From assembly GCA_028274465.1 (NCBI GenBank), contig CM051458.1:103122855-103186854 (forward strand): a DNA stretch of 64,000 bases, read 5' to 3'. This DNA is from Plantago ovata (Eukaryota > Streptophyta > Magnoliopsida > Lamiales > Plantaginaceae). Shown here in pieces: positions 22,632 to 34,430 of this stretch (the first letter of the stretch is position 1; each line of letters begins with the position of its first letter). The notes below the pieces were generated by a model, which made no database searches, had not been told where the DNA came from, and was given only the letters and a program-made list of their open reading frames with translations. The translations under genes were made by a program, and so were the position numbers.

Positions 22632-23050
22632 CATAACATTGAACGGGTTTGAATCGAGTAGGATGACGAAGTGATTATTAAATTACAGTAATATAATAAG
22701 CCGCTTGATTCACCCAATTGATTGACCTACCAATCAATTTTAATCCGTTGATCTTACTTATTCAATTTCAATCTGGTGTGTACATGTGTCATTATTTAAT
22801 TAAAAGGTGTAGGGTTCGCATCCTGTCGGCGTAATTTTTCTCCATTATTTGTATTATTATTTTATTGAAGGTGTTTGGTTCGAATATCATTATTTTAGTT
22901 AAAGGTGTTGGGTTCGAATATTATTGACGTAATTTCTTTCTTTTTTATTTATTCTCTTCTTAAATTTTTACTTTTTAACTTAAAGTTGTATGGTTGTACT
23001 ATATTTAATTTAAAAATAACCATGATATGTTCTTATGAAAAAAAAGACAT
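22632..23050. other. Spacer between two Stowaway MITEs
   Basis: AT-rich, with several short imperfect repeats of GGTGTTGGGTTCGAATAT type at 22800-22925. No gene was recognised. Confidence 0.35.
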
Positions 23051-23314
23051 ACTTCCTCCGTCCAATAATAAGTGTAACATTTAATTTAGTTGACTCTTTC
23101 GATGATCATTTTGACCTTAAATTATTCTTAAATCATATAATAAAAATAATTAAAGATATCATATCATAAAATTAGAATGTTTATATTTTTATAATATAAT
23201 TTTTTAATTATTTTACTTGAATAATTTAAAATTAATTTAAGGTCAAAACTAATCCTCGAAAAAATCAATTATAAAACCAAATGTTACACTTATTATATAT
23301 TGGACGGAGGAATT
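23050..23314. mobile_element. Stowaway-type MITE
   Basis: The body (about 23052-23312) begins CTTCCTCCGTCCAATAATAAG and ends with its inverse CTTATTATATATTGGACGGAGGAA, next to a TA dinucleotide. ATTTAAGGTC-type internal arms are mirrored. Tc1/mariner-derived Stowaway MITEs duplicate TA. Confidence 0.8.
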
Positions 23315-24430
23315 ATTTTATTTACCAGAACGTCAATTTAGCTCTGATAATAGAGAACCTGAGGTTACTAGCTAGGCCACTTGGAATTTGAATATCGTCC
23401 ATATTGCGGCATCAACATAACAAAAGGCATCGATGAAACAAAATGGCAAGAGATAATGACGCACATGACAATATATTCAACTGGTGAAGAACACCAATTA
23501 ACATGCGAAAGATGCATTGCAGATTTCGAAGTTGAATGTTTCCAAAGCCTATAGATGTATCTGATGGTTCTTAACTCATCGGAAGAATACTTTTCGTATG
23601 TCTAATATAGTTCAATTCAAAACGATTAATTGCATAACTACAAAAACTATATACATTTATAGGACACCATTAGTGTTAAGTTTAATTACTCAATTAGTTA
23701 TTTTTTTGTTACGTTTGAAATCATTATGTGAAGATTATATATTTACTCCATTCATTTTACTACATTATTTAATAAAACAATAATGTCTTAAAAGATTACG
23801 CATGATGCGGTTCTAGTACTTACTAGATCAAATATCTAACTATATACAACGAGTTGTATCTTATTAATTGGCCTGAGTCGTCTTACCCTAGACTAGAGAA
23901 ACCTCGCTCTCTCTAGAGTCATCAAAGCAAGCTAAAAAAACCCAATCGCCAACAAAATTATTAAAATTTGTTATATTTCCAACAAATTTAATTCGGATAA
24001 ATTCGGGTCACATTTAATTCGAATTAGATGAATTTCATATCAAATTTATTGAGGTAATTCAGATTGGACGAATTTGGATCAAATTAATTCAGGTGATTTC
24101 AATTGGGTTTCGGGTCAAAAATCGGATAATTAACCAAAATATTTCGAATGGATTTTTCAAGGTCCATGATTGTTCTCGTCAGCAAATTAAATATCACAGG
24201 TTATTGTCTAACAAATTGAAAATGTATGGGTTTAAGGCGTAAAAGACTTGACAAAATGCTTGTTCTTGGGTTTAACACAAGAACTAAATGAGCTGGAAGG
24301 TTCTAAACTTCTAACGCATCAACATGCAACCAGGAACGGTCCTAGTATTTGAAGTTCGGGTGTGGGGAGGTCAAATTACATATATAGGTGTAGTTCGGAG
24401 GTTGGATGGGGGATATTGGTTTATTAGATG
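23315..24430. other. Intergenic, no gene recognised
   Basis: About 1.1 kb of AT-rich sequence. Repeated ATTCGGGT/AATTCGGGTCA-like motifs occur at 23990-24130, but no coherent gene or element. Confidence 0.4.
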
Positions 24431-24431
24431 T

Positions 24432-24530
24432 TAGGGGCGTAACCAGTGGTACACCTCTAATAGAGGAGGTGGGGTCCACACATGGGGTCCAACATTTATA
24501 TCAGAGGGTGTGCCACTGGTTACCCCCCTA
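24432..24530. mobile_element. 99-bp foldback element
   Basis: The left arm TAGGGGCGTAACCAGTGGTA is mirrored by the right arm CCACTGGTTACCCCCCTA, with the adjoining ACACCTCT / AGAGGGTGT also mirrored. The result is a stem of about 25 bp around a GGGGTCCACACATGGGGTCC centre. It looks like a very short MITE; no clear target duplication was seen. Confidence 0.55.
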
Positions 24531-24884
24531 GAATCTAAAAAAGGGGGATGGGAATATTCTGAAAAATAAAAAATATTAGTTAAAATTTTTTTATCAACAT
24601 ATTTATCAAAATCCAGAAGGACATAATAGAAGAAGAACATAACTACATATGTATCTGGTTTCTTAAACTCATCAACTGTGAAAGATAAGGAGCAGGCAAA
24701 ATCAAAGCTTGAAAATTACCGAGATACAAAGTCCCTTTCAACGATTATGCTCGGCCAATCCTTCTCAATTGTAAACTCGATCAACCGATGTTGCAAGTGA
24801 TTCTGCAATCTCAGGTTCAATTATGTGCTCCACTTTCACTCTTCCATGTCACAATTTCACCACGGCAATTCCAAGCAACATTAA

Positions 24885-25010
24885 TTTCCATGCAATACCT
24901 GAGCAGTGAGACTGAACGGAAACAGAAGCGCATCACAGTTTAGCTTGATGAAGTGTCCATGTGGGGGCGACCAGGATGTAACGTAACAGATTATAGTCGG
25001 CGTGACATAT
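24885..25010 (-). pseudogene. RNase H (RVT_3) fragment of a LINE
   Basis: The minus-strand stretch WSPPHGHFIKLNCDA matches the start of the RNase H-like RVT_3 domain found in plant LINE-derived proteins (W-x-P-P-x-G-x-x-K-x-N-x-D). The rest of the domain is missing. A (TC)n and an A-run follow at 25110-25146. Confidence 0.45.
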
Positions 25011-25323
25011 GGAACTGAATATTTGCTTCCCGGAATCGTGTTCTTGTGGCCTTCCCATCGAGCAGACTTATTACGTAATCCTGTGCAAACAAACCATGTT
25101 CGTGTCGGATTCTCTCTCTCTCTCAAAAAAAAAAAAAAAAAAAAAAGATAGAGTTCGTGTCGGATTTAGAATTAGCCTAATCCAAGTTGTGTTCGGTTTA
25201 TATTCCTTAAAAAGCCATAAACTCATAACTCATACTACTGCTATATATCCAGCGACAAAGAAGTGAAGAACCATATTTTTTTTCATACTAATAAGCAAAT
25301 AAAATTTAACAAACATCAACATC

Positions 25324-25974
25324 ATGTCTCAACCAAATAACAACACCTACCCAATTCCTCTCAGCAGATTCTATAATCTCCAAAACAACTACGACAGCAG
25401 CCCCAGAATCGACCCTCAACTTAACCCCAGCTCGGTTTTTCTCGGCCGCGTACGTTCCGCAGCGAACAACCAGGAACTTATCCTCCATATGTTTCACACA
25501 GCCGGCTGCACCGTTGACCTTACAAATCAACAAGACCGCGAAACTCTCATTGCCGCGGTTTCACATATCAAATCCACCCAGAACAGTGAATGTCTCCGTC
25601 TCCTAGCGCAAGGGCTATTCGAAGACAAACCGGAACAGACAAAAAAGAAAAACGCTGACTCTCTCTTTGACCTCTGTTGTGCTGAGGGCATTAGCTCGTA
25701 CCTCCCTGACCTTGCCCTTGACCTAGTCGAGTGCACGTCCTGGTATGGCGACATGGTTGTGGTGAATGCTTTGTTACGTGCCTGCGAGGAGCATGGGCAT
25801 TATTACTACATGGCGAAGATTTACATGGATTTTTGTACTAGGAGAGATTATGAGACGTACCGTGTTGTTGTTCAAGGGCTTTGCAAGGCGGGTGATCTGG
25901 AATCTGCGGTTTATGTGATGAAACGGATGAGGAGAGAAGGTCTTACTCCGGATCTGACAATGAAAAAATTGTAA
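25324..25974 (+). CDS. Short pentatricopeptide-repeat (PPR) protein
   Basis: A 216-residue open frame. The C-terminal part holds a well-formed P-type PPR motif, from DYETYRVVVQGLCKAGDLES to the following MRREGLTPD (about residues 177-212). Before it, about 142-176 (DMVVVNALLRACEEHGHYYYMAKIYMDF), is a second, weaker motif. The N-terminal half is helical in places but not a clear PPR. PPR proteins usually bind organellar RNA with 10 or more motifs, so this is unusually short: either a small member or a 3'-truncated gene. The frame ends just after the last motif, and a second frame stays open for about 20 codons past the stop (25960-26022). No organelle-targeting signal was obvious. A TATATAT stretch at about 25240 could be its TATA box. 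Confidence 0.6.
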   Translation: MSQPNNNTYPIPLSRFYNLQNNYDSSPRIDPQLNPSSVFLGRVRSAANNQELILHMFHTAGCTVDLTNQQDRETLIAAVSHIKSTQNSECLRLLAQGLFEDKPEQTKKKNADSLFDLCCAEGISSYLPDLALDLVECTSWYGDMVVVNALLRACEEHGHYYYMAKIYMDFCTRRDYETYRVVVQGLCKAGDLESAVYVMKRMRREGLTPDLTMKKL

Positions 25975-26289
25975 TGGGAGCGTTTATTATTAACAAAGTT
26001 GGTAATCTTGGTGAGAGTGCCTAAGAGTGATGATGAAGATGCAATTAGAGCAGTGGTTTCCTTTTCATTCCTGCTACATGCAGTTGCTCTTTAATTAGGA
26101 ATGTAACTATTTAATTTAATTTAATTTCCGTATTTATATTTTCCTTGTTAGTTGCTGTCTAACTCTGATCTATGATCTCTCCTCTCAAAACATCCAGAAC
26201 GTTTGGGCTTTATTTTGAGAAGCATGTGGCCATCTCTGATTCACTTGTCACGTTTGGCTTTCAACTAAAGCCGCACTTGATAATCTCCA

Positions 26290-28331
26290 AATAATCATGG
26301 GAAAATTACAGATATAAATCAACAATAACAATTAATTACAAATAAAGCCAGTTACAAATAACATTTACCAAAAGCTCGCTACTTACTAAACTTCGGAACT
26401 CAAAATCTCGCTCAACTTGATTTAATAGCAAATTTGACATCCGAAACCTAGTTTCATCCATTAAAACTAGCTGAAACTAGCTAAAATGGACCTCAAAAAC
26501 TCGCTAAACTGAATTTAATGAAGATTTTTGAAATCCACCTACAGAAATGGACCTCAAAATCTCGCTCAACTGGATTTTAATAGCAAATTTGACATCCGGA
26601 AGCTAGTTTCAGCCACTGAAACTAGCTAAAAATGGCTGAAACTAGCTGAAACTAGCTAAAAATGGCTGAAACTAGCTAAAAAGACTGAAACAAGTTGAAA
26701 CTAACTATTAATTTTATATTTTTCCTGAAATTAACGTTTAAAACTAGTTGTTAATTTTATAAAATGATTAAATTAACTCTAAAAATTATTTATACTAAAC
26801 TAAAAAAATTAAAAAAATATGGAAACTATATTACAAAAATATAATCATTATTTTAACTGAAAAACACATAGTTTCAAATTAGTTTCAACACATTGTGTGA
26901 TATGAAAAGCTAGTTTCATGACACTTTATGCTAGTTTCAGTACATTATGTGAGTTATAATGCTAGTTTCATGCCAATATATGCTAGTTTCAGGAGTTTAC
27001 AGTGTATAAAATGCTAGTTTCAGGACATTGTGTGATATGAAAAGCTAGTTTCATGACACTTTATGCTAGTTTCAGGATATTGTACGGTGTAAAATGCTAG
27101 TTTCAATCCATTATATGCTAGTTTCAGTACATTATGTGAGTTATAATGCTAGTTTCATGCCAATATATGCTAGTTTCAGGAGTTTACAGTGTATAAAATG
27201 CTAGTTTCAGGACATTGTGTGATATGAAAAGCTAGTTTCATGACACTTTATGCTAGTTTCAGTACATTATGTGAGTTATAATGCTAGTTTCATGCCAATA
27301 TATGCTAGTTTCAGGAGTTTACAGTGTATAAAATGCTAGTTTCAGGACATTGTGTGATATGAAAAGCTAGTTTCATGACACTTTATGCTAGTTTCAGGAT
27401 ATTGTACGGTGTAAAATGCTAGTTTCAATCCATTATATGCTAGTTTCAGTACATTATGTGAGTTATAATGCTAGTTTCATGCCAATATATGCTAGTTTCA
27501 GGAGTTTACAGTGTATAAAATGCTAGTTTCAGGACATTGTGTGATATGAAAAGCTAGTTTCATGACACTTTATGCTAGTTTCAGTACATTATGTGAGTTA
27601 TAATGCTAGTTTCATGCCAATATATGCTAGTTTCAGGAGTTTACAGTGTATAAAATGCTAGTTTCAGGACATTGTGTGATATGAAAAGCTAGTTTCATGA
27701 CACTTTATGCTAGTTTCAGGATATTGTACGGTGTAAAATGCTAGTTTCAATCCATTATATGCTAGTTTCAGTACATTATGTGAGTTATAATGCTAGTTTC
27801 ATGCCAATATATGCTAGTTTCAGGAGTTTACAGTGTATAAAATGCTAGTTTCAGGACATTGTGTGATATGAAAAGCTAGTTTCATGACACTTTATGCTAG
27901 TTTCAGTACATTATGTGAGTTATAATGCTAGTTTCATGCCAATATATGCTAGTTTCAGGAGTTTACAGTGTATAAAATGCTAGTTTCAGGACATTGTGTG
28001 ATATGAAAAGCTAGTTTCATGACACTTTATGCTAGTTTCAGGAAAAAAATAGTTAAATATAATTAGTTAGTAATTAATTAACACTAATGGATGTCAAAAC
28101 CACCCTCAGAATCCAGTTTAGTGAGAACAAAGGTGTCCAGCGAGAAATTGAGATCCAAATTGATTAGTTTTTAGGGCACCAAAAAATAGAATGGACTTTT
28201 TTGTAAGAGGTTTTACATTTTAGGGCACCAAAAAATAGAATGGACTTTTTTGTAAGAGGTTTTTTAAGTTGGCTGTTTTAGCAATTAGGTGCCCTCAAGT
28301 GGTATGTTTATGTAATTTTCTGAATAATCAT
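26290..28331. mobile_element. Mutator-like non-autonomous element filled with a minisatellite
   Basis: The body 26299-28322 (2,024 bp) starts GGGAAAATTACAGATATAAA and ends with the imperfect inverse TTTATGTAATTTTCTG. A 9-bp direct repeat, AATAATCAT, flanks it at 26290-26298 and 28323-28331. A 9-bp duplication and G-initial TIRs fit Mutator-like elements, and the end resembles that of the element at 57261-58694 (GGAAAATTTCAGATAT). The interior has no transposase. It holds an inverted TGAAACTAGC-rich zone (26450-26700), an AT-rich hinge, the GCTAGTTTCA array, and near the right end a directly duplicated 46-47-bp block (GGGCACCAAAAAATAGAATGG, about 28171-28263). Confidence 0.75.
26877..28042 (+). 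repeat. GCTAGTTTCA minisatellite with higher-order repeats
   Basis: About 43 units each begin (T)GCTAGTTTCA and then differ, giving seven unit types of 20-32 bp (A-G). They are ordered in blocks: ABCDE (135 bp) and ABCDEFG (187 bp). From 26929 the order is ABCDEFG, ABCDE three times (period 322 bp; starts at 26929, 27251, 27573), then ABCDE once more (27895), preceded by D'E and followed by a partial unit. Copies of each block appear almost identical, so amplification at the 322-bp level is recent. Confidence 0.9.
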
Positions 28332-28415
28332 TATTACATCTATAAATATACCCCTACGAGTACTATTTTCACCAACTTAAACCCAAATAGTACAGTTTTT
28401 CAAACCGCTTTCAAA

Positions 28416-29076
28416 CTCGATCACAGTCTAGAGTTTAATGTTAACATTACTGTTAGCAATACTGTGAGCTCCAATCACAGGCTGACACGTGGCTAAGACA
28501 ATTATTTTTCTTCTATTCTCCGTTTCACGTCTATAGGTAGGAAAGAGAGATTAATAATATAATTAAAAAATCTACTGCTTCTTCCCCAATTTGCAAACCT
28601 GCAAATAAAATTTCACCAACGTCCGATACTCCGATGGCTGGCTTTCGTTCTCGGTCTACCAATTCAATACTCTAACTCTACCAATTCAACACTCCAATTC
28701 AATTAATTATTATATACAAACTAATTTTTTACTCTTAAATCACATATGGCCATGGGCTTTGGTTTTATTGACCGTACTTTGTATGGGGCTGTTGGGATTC
28801 TCGGCTCTCGGAGCCGAATCATTCATTGTTTCGTAGTACAATCCAGTAAGCCGGTGATGAGAAAGACGAGTTGCGATTTGGGTATAATTGCGGGTTTGCA
28901 AATTGGGGAAGAAGTATTTTTTTTTAATTATATTATTAATTTCTCTTTACTGCCTAGAGACCGTGAAAGGGAGAATAAAAGAAAAGAATTGTCTTATCCA
29001 CGTGTCAGCCTGTGATTGGAGCTCACAGTATTGCTAAGAGTAAAGTTAGCAGTAAACTCGAACCGCTCTATCACAG
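28416..29076. mobile_element. TIR element with about 90-bp inverted repeats and internal ORF
   Basis: The left arm (about 28427-28505) and right arm (about 28986-29065) are inverted copies sharing TTAGCAATACTGTGAGCTCC, AATCACAGGCTGACACGTGG and AAGACAATT. An imperfect direct repeat, CTC(G/T)ATCACAG, at 28416-28426 and 29066-29076 is the likely target duplication (10 of 11 bases). The core carries an ATG frame at 28746-28940 (MAMGFGFIDRTLYG...), gene-like in composition but unrecognised, ending near a possible donor (GAAGAA|GTATTT). This resembles a Pack-type element holding an exon of a host gene; that reading is an inference. Confidence 0.65.
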
Positions 29077-29327
29077 CAATATAGCTATTCAGTTAGTCTC
29101 ATGGAGCCACCGCCCTTCATGTTTTAGAAAAAGGGAAAGGATTTAAAAATCGGTTAAATTTTCTGCTGTTAGATACTGCCCTTCATAGCATTTCCTGAAA
29201 CAATGCTACAAGTCTACAACACATCCATTTTCTTGGTTATGATACAAGCATTCAAAATTTTGTACAGACTAGTTCTGGGAAATTAAAAACTGGGAGTACA
29301 TGATTCTCGTAGTATAGGGCTGCCTGG

Positions 29328-32300
29328 CTATGCTGCTGAAGCAAGCTTCTGACTTTTACGGCCAAACAAGTTTCCAAACAATTGAGTAGCATTGGGAGGG
29401 ACATCTGCGGGCCTAGGCGCCATAAAGTTCACAATTTTTTCATGAATGTGATACCTGTAGGAATGATCAAGGTTAAACAGAGTGGCAAACGCAATTTAAA
29501 AAGAAAAAAAAAAAAAAAAAAAAAAAAGAAAGAAAGAGAAAGTAAAAAAGAAAACAGCGAAGTCTATGAATAAACATGGCCAATTTACCTGATCTTGCGA
29601 CTCTTGGAGGCACGACGGTCCACAACTTTCCTTTTCTTGGCTTGATTCCTCTTCACAGCATAGAAAGCGGACTCTGTAACCACAAAATATAGTTAGCACC
29701 GCCAATCATTACTCATTGTCCCGAAAGCTAATTCAAGGTAACTACACATATTTTTACATTTCAGGACCGTTACCCCTATTATTGCAGAAGGATTTCCCAA
29801 TTTCAGTAGACACACATCCACAGATAGTGAAAATTACTAAGCCTTACAATGTAGTACTACTCCCTCCGTTTCACTAAACTTTACCCACTGTTGTAGGTGT
29901 CCAACAAAACTTTGTCCATTTCTAAAACCATTTCTAAAAAAGGAAGCTACCCACACATTAAAAACATTAATTTTTACAACAATGTTACAAATTTGCCATC
30001 ACACTTCAATTTATTACTCCACTACTTTTTTACTACTAGTACTACTTTTCAATTAAAAAAAACAACATTAGTGGTAGGAGGATAATACTGTATTTTATTG
30101 TAGTAGTATATTTGCCACACTTGGGATTATTTGCTTTATTTCAGTCTGTTAGCTAGTTAGCCCAGCGCATGAGGGCACGTCCGGCTTCTGATGGGCTTGC
30201 AGAACCCACAGTGGATAGCTCTTCGAGTTAAACTAAAGACTCAAATCAGTAAATTCACACAAACTTAAATGGCTTTCTACATAAACTCATCACTATACAA
30301 ATGGTGGAAATTGACAAGGTTGTAACAGAATAGAGGGTGTTAACCTCAAAAGTCAAAACTTCAAATGCTCATTTGCACCACAGTGATGAAGTTGTGGTGC
30401 TCGGACATGTCCTGTGATTTCCTTACTTCCTCTCATAAAGAGGATGTAACTGATAACAGGTAATATTCTAAAGATAGTAAAGATCTTACCTGATGCTGAT
30501 GGATCGGCCGACTCTAAGAATTCTTTCAACAACTGCTGATAGAACTCCGAATCATCTAGGAGTTCGGGATCACCAGCTGCATACTCCTGTTTCAGAATTC
30601 AAATTAATAAAATATTACAGTAGTATTAAGCAACAGAAAGAAAATCCAGTGCCTGTGATGCTTTCTTCCACTTAACAATGGAGAGAAAATTTATCCAGCC
30701 GGATATGCTTTCGCAAAGGGGTCCAACTTCCGTAATAATGCAATGTCATTATTTTTGTTTTATTTGCTAATTTCATGGATTTTGAAAATTAATTGATTAA
30801 CTTAGAATCCACTTTACTCGCCCACTTGAAATGGAGATCAGTATTTACTTTAACATTGATGTGTCATTCTGTATAGAGAATACCAGAATCTCAAAGGGAG
30901 GGGTGTGAGCTAAACATACAAGTATCCCATCAGATAAGTTAATATGCCTAGTTACAAATAGAAAAATGGGACGCAGTAAAATAAAAAAATATGGCAGGAC
31001 AAGTCAAGAGAGAGAGATAATCATACCTCTGGTTTTGTGCTATTGGTAGCATCTGGAACCTGCTGATAAACCCGGTGTCAATACCAGAATAGTATACATT
31101 AAACTCAGATTCAAATTAAAGTCTTAAGCATTCAATTCACACCAAGATAAGAGATGGCATTTACTAGTTACTACCGCTGTTAAAAAAATAAAAATAAATA
31201 AATAAAAAGAAAAGACGAAGCAACTTACATTTCCGAACACAGTGATGGCTGATCTATTCTGCTGCATCCCCTTGATCATTTTACTAGGGTCCCTCATATA
31301 AGATTCAACTTGTCCGCTTATACTCTGAAGAAATAAAGAGGGTCTATATAATAGATAAAAGTGAGGCCATAAAATTAAGTATCTTCAGAGTTGCAAGAAA
31401 AACCTGATTAAAAGCATGCAACTTGTCTCTGATGGCCGCTGCACCAGTGGTCAGTTGGGTCTTCCTCTGCCATTTATCAATTGATTTGTTTCTAAAAGAA
31501 GACATTCTGCAAAAGAAAACATGTAGAAGATAAACCAAAAGCAAAGTGGAGTCCTTTATATTGGGAGAGATAAGAATATGGTATAGGTATAGTATGACGT
31601 GATGTGATGTGGTACGAAATTGCATGAAATTGATAGAATCTGGGAAAAGGAATTGGGTATGGAAAGAGGGAAACAGCAGGACCCTTGAACCCAAAACAAA
31701 AAAGTCATGGGAGCGCAAGAATCATCTGACGCCTCCTCCAAACATAGTTGACTGTTAAAAGAGGCCAAATGAAATATCCATCGTACTTGGCCATGGAGAA
31801 GGTATTGAGCTAGTGTTTACTGATACACGCAAAGTAACACGATCACTGAAGACATGACAAGAGTACCTTGATTGCATTTGAGAAATCTGCAGCCAGTCTT
31901 TATCAGCATCGCCATTGGAGTTCAAATCAATTTGATTACCTTGAGAGAGAGGATCAAATCAATTGTGTGTCAGTTTTTAGTGAATAGATGAACAATATGG
32001 CATTTGAACTTCAAGAAGCAGAATAATGTTGACTAGTAATAGATGAGAAATCCAGGTTATCGACTATCTCATTGTAATCCTACAATGTATGAGTAAAAGC
32101 TGAAAAGGGTCACTGTAAACTAATTTTATTGAGAACAAAATTGGAGGTGGCAGGTGAACATAGAAATAGGTAGCTTAAATGTCCGTTATAATATAACCAG
32201 TACAGCATAAAACTAAATCATTCATGATGGCATTGTAAGCTTAATCTGTTATAGGAACTTTCAAAGTCCCCGATGGAGACAAGACCAAAATTATGAGGAA

Positions 32301-33498
32301 TGAAATTAAAAAGAGGAAATACATACCTTCTACATCCTCTGCAATCGATGGATTGTTCTGCACCAGTGCCTGCAATAGTATGACCCCAGTAAATCAGACC
32401 CACAGCTTGATGGGCATGTGATAAGTTACTATTGTAGGTACATACTCTAGCAAGGTATCAAATATAGCTAATCCCAGTATAAAAAAATAAAAAATAATAA
32501 AATAGTCAGTAGTAAAATACCTGCTGCAGCTCCAAGAAAGAATTCAGGGTCTTCTTTGAAGAAGCAATTACACCAGAATAAGCTTCACTAACTTCACGGT
32601 CAATCTTGCAAAATGAAGACCTAACTGGTTCCTACACACAAGATGTCTTATATTTAGTATGACATGTATTAGTCCTGCATACAAAAACTAGGCGTTCAAG
32701 TTCTGAACCGAACCTGTGGAAGTCTATTACAGCTTGCGAATGCTTTTTGCAGCAAGAATCTGATCTCAAGTGTCTTGTCCCAGAGAGCCTTGTCAAGAGA
32801 ATCAGATGGTTTGTGTCAGCCAGATACCAGAAACAGAAATTTGATCATATATAAAGGAAAAAGCAGCAACATGACAGACCTTAGTGATACAAACACAAAC
32901 TTATGAAACATAATTTTAGTGCTCCAGCTGTTTGTTGCAAACATGTACTAATGTATTGATTCAGCACTTGAATATAACTATACCATTTGGTTCTTGACAG
33001 CTTGACCTTTCTGCACATCCTCATCCTTATGGCGCCTTAGATTGCTCAATATATCTCTGGAATTGATGAACAAAGTCGCAATAAGAAGCGAGTCAAACAG
33101 ACAAATTGCAACTGAAAATAACAAAATCCTCAGAAATTGTAAACGTTGCTGGATAACGAAACCATGCATCAAATGTGAAGCCAAGTCCATATCCTTACTG
33201 CTCTTGTTTCTTGAGCTCCTTGTACTCTTTCTCTAGCTCTTCCATCTCCTCTCCTTTTTGTGCATCATCAGTATCATCATCATCATCCCCACCACTAATA
33301 TCCTCATCACTATCATTACCATTGCTTTGTTCAACGTACTCATCTACCTAAAATCGAAGGGAATAACAAAATGGATGAGCATATATGTACAGCCTCAACC
33401 AAAAGAGAGCAAGGAGCATCATCTTCCACCATATGCTCTGTGAATTCCAAATCACTATCATCCTCCTCTGGGACATTTTTCGACTTCCTCTTCCCCAT
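29328..33498 (-). CDS. AATF: AATF/Che-1 (Bfr2)-type ribosome-biogenesis protein
   Basis: Thirteen coding exons (minus): 33498-33391, 33347-33199, 33056-32984, 32788-32714, 32631-32521, 32369-32327, 31939-31867, 31506-31404, 31324-31229, 31062-31027, 30586-30490, 29673-29589, 29454-29328. They join into one frame of 391 residues. The N-terminus is basic then strongly acidic (runs of Asp in exon 2), followed by a charged helical region (MEELEKEYKELKKQEQ). The middle fits the AATF leucine-zipper-like domain (DKWQRKTQLTTGAAAIRDKL). The end is a TRAUB domain (DSEFYQQLLKEFLE ... DRRASKSRKIRYHIHEKIVNFMAP). Family members act in the nucleolus in early 40S/pre-rRNA processing. All introns are GT-AG. 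Exon 1 could end slightly earlier (33400) without changing the frame. Confidence 0.88.
29866..30110. mobile_element. Half of a Stowaway-type MITE in an AATF intron
   Basis: The left end CTCCCTCCGTTTCACTAAAC follows TA, as in Stowaway elements, and the next 230 bp are AT-rich. The expected mirrored right end was not found. It sits in the intron between AATF coding exons 11 and 12. Confidence 0.4.
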
Positions 33499-33514
33499 GG
33501 ATAAATAACTAGAC

Positions 33515-33882
33515 CTAAATGAATTATTAATCAGTAGACAAATTCACACACCAAATAGAGCTTCAATATGTACTCAGAAAACAAAACGAAACACATACAT
33601 AATCACCACATGTAATATCACAAATAATACCACCAGCCAGCCTTACATTCAGGTAAATGTAATCTCAGAGACAATTATTTACTTACTCATATAACATGGT
33701 TCATAAGCTAAAGTAAATTGCATATATATGGAACCAGAAAAGGAGGGGGAAACTGAATATAACAAGCTCGTCACAACTACCCATGGTATGACATGAAATA
33801 GGAAGAAAAAAATAAGTCGGAAACATAAACGAGAATATCCTTAACAAGCTGAACTAACAGAGAAGATGAATTAGATGATCAC
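33515..33882 (-). other. 5'UTR intron of the AATF gene
   Basis: Donor CACCAG|GTGATC at 33883/33882 and acceptor TTTAG|GTCTAG at 33515/33514, 16 bases before the ATG. The leader exon lies at about 33884-33930. Inside, 33577-33610 is a 34-bp sequence repeated exactly at 43354-43387. Confidence 0.6.
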
Positions 33883-33930
33883 CTGGTGGTTGATGAGCGA
33901 CAGTAGCTAGGGTTTTTCAGGATTCGACAG

Positions 33931-34430
33931 GTATGGAGGGAACTCTGAAGAAGAAAGAACTGACTCGGTCCGTCTGTCTTCGTAATTCGCTTGCCGGCCA
34001 AATGCGATTCTTCCTATTAAGTACCACGCTTTATCAAAGTGCAATTTTTATTTTTATTTTAAACAGCAAATATTACAACTACTACAGTACAATTAACTCC
34101 TATATACTATCATTCAAAAATTTCTTTCGAGCTTCCACCGTTGTGTTTTAACTAAAATATTTTTTTATACTTACTTTGCATAGTATACCTTACGTTTTCA
34201 GTCCACAATCCAAACTAATTTAATTTAGTGGTAACTTATTTGTGTACAAAATACTAGCTACGCAACACACTTGCATGGAAGCATTTGTGGATTTAATGTT
34301 TGTTGAAATTGTTGGCTTGGTTTCATTATAGGTTGAAGGAACTTTGATCTAATACATTTCTTATGGTAGTTTGTCCTCTGAATGGTAACTACTTCATAAG
34401 AGACACAATTATTGAAAATACCCAAAGATA
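33931..34430. other. Upstream region of the AATF gene
   Basis: No gene was recognised. It includes the AACAGCAAATATTACAACTACT stretch near 34060 that resembles one near 18980. Confidence 0.35.

Noticed and set aside
26877-28042. CRISPR-like array (short repeats with varying spacers)
   Set aside because: The spacers are themselves repeated in a fixed higher-order pattern, the genome is plant nuclear, and the array lies inside a TIR element.
31344-31768. Minus-strand frames of 124 and 70 codons
   Set aside because: They overlap AATF exons 8-9 and intron sequence; the AATF splice model explains the coding part.
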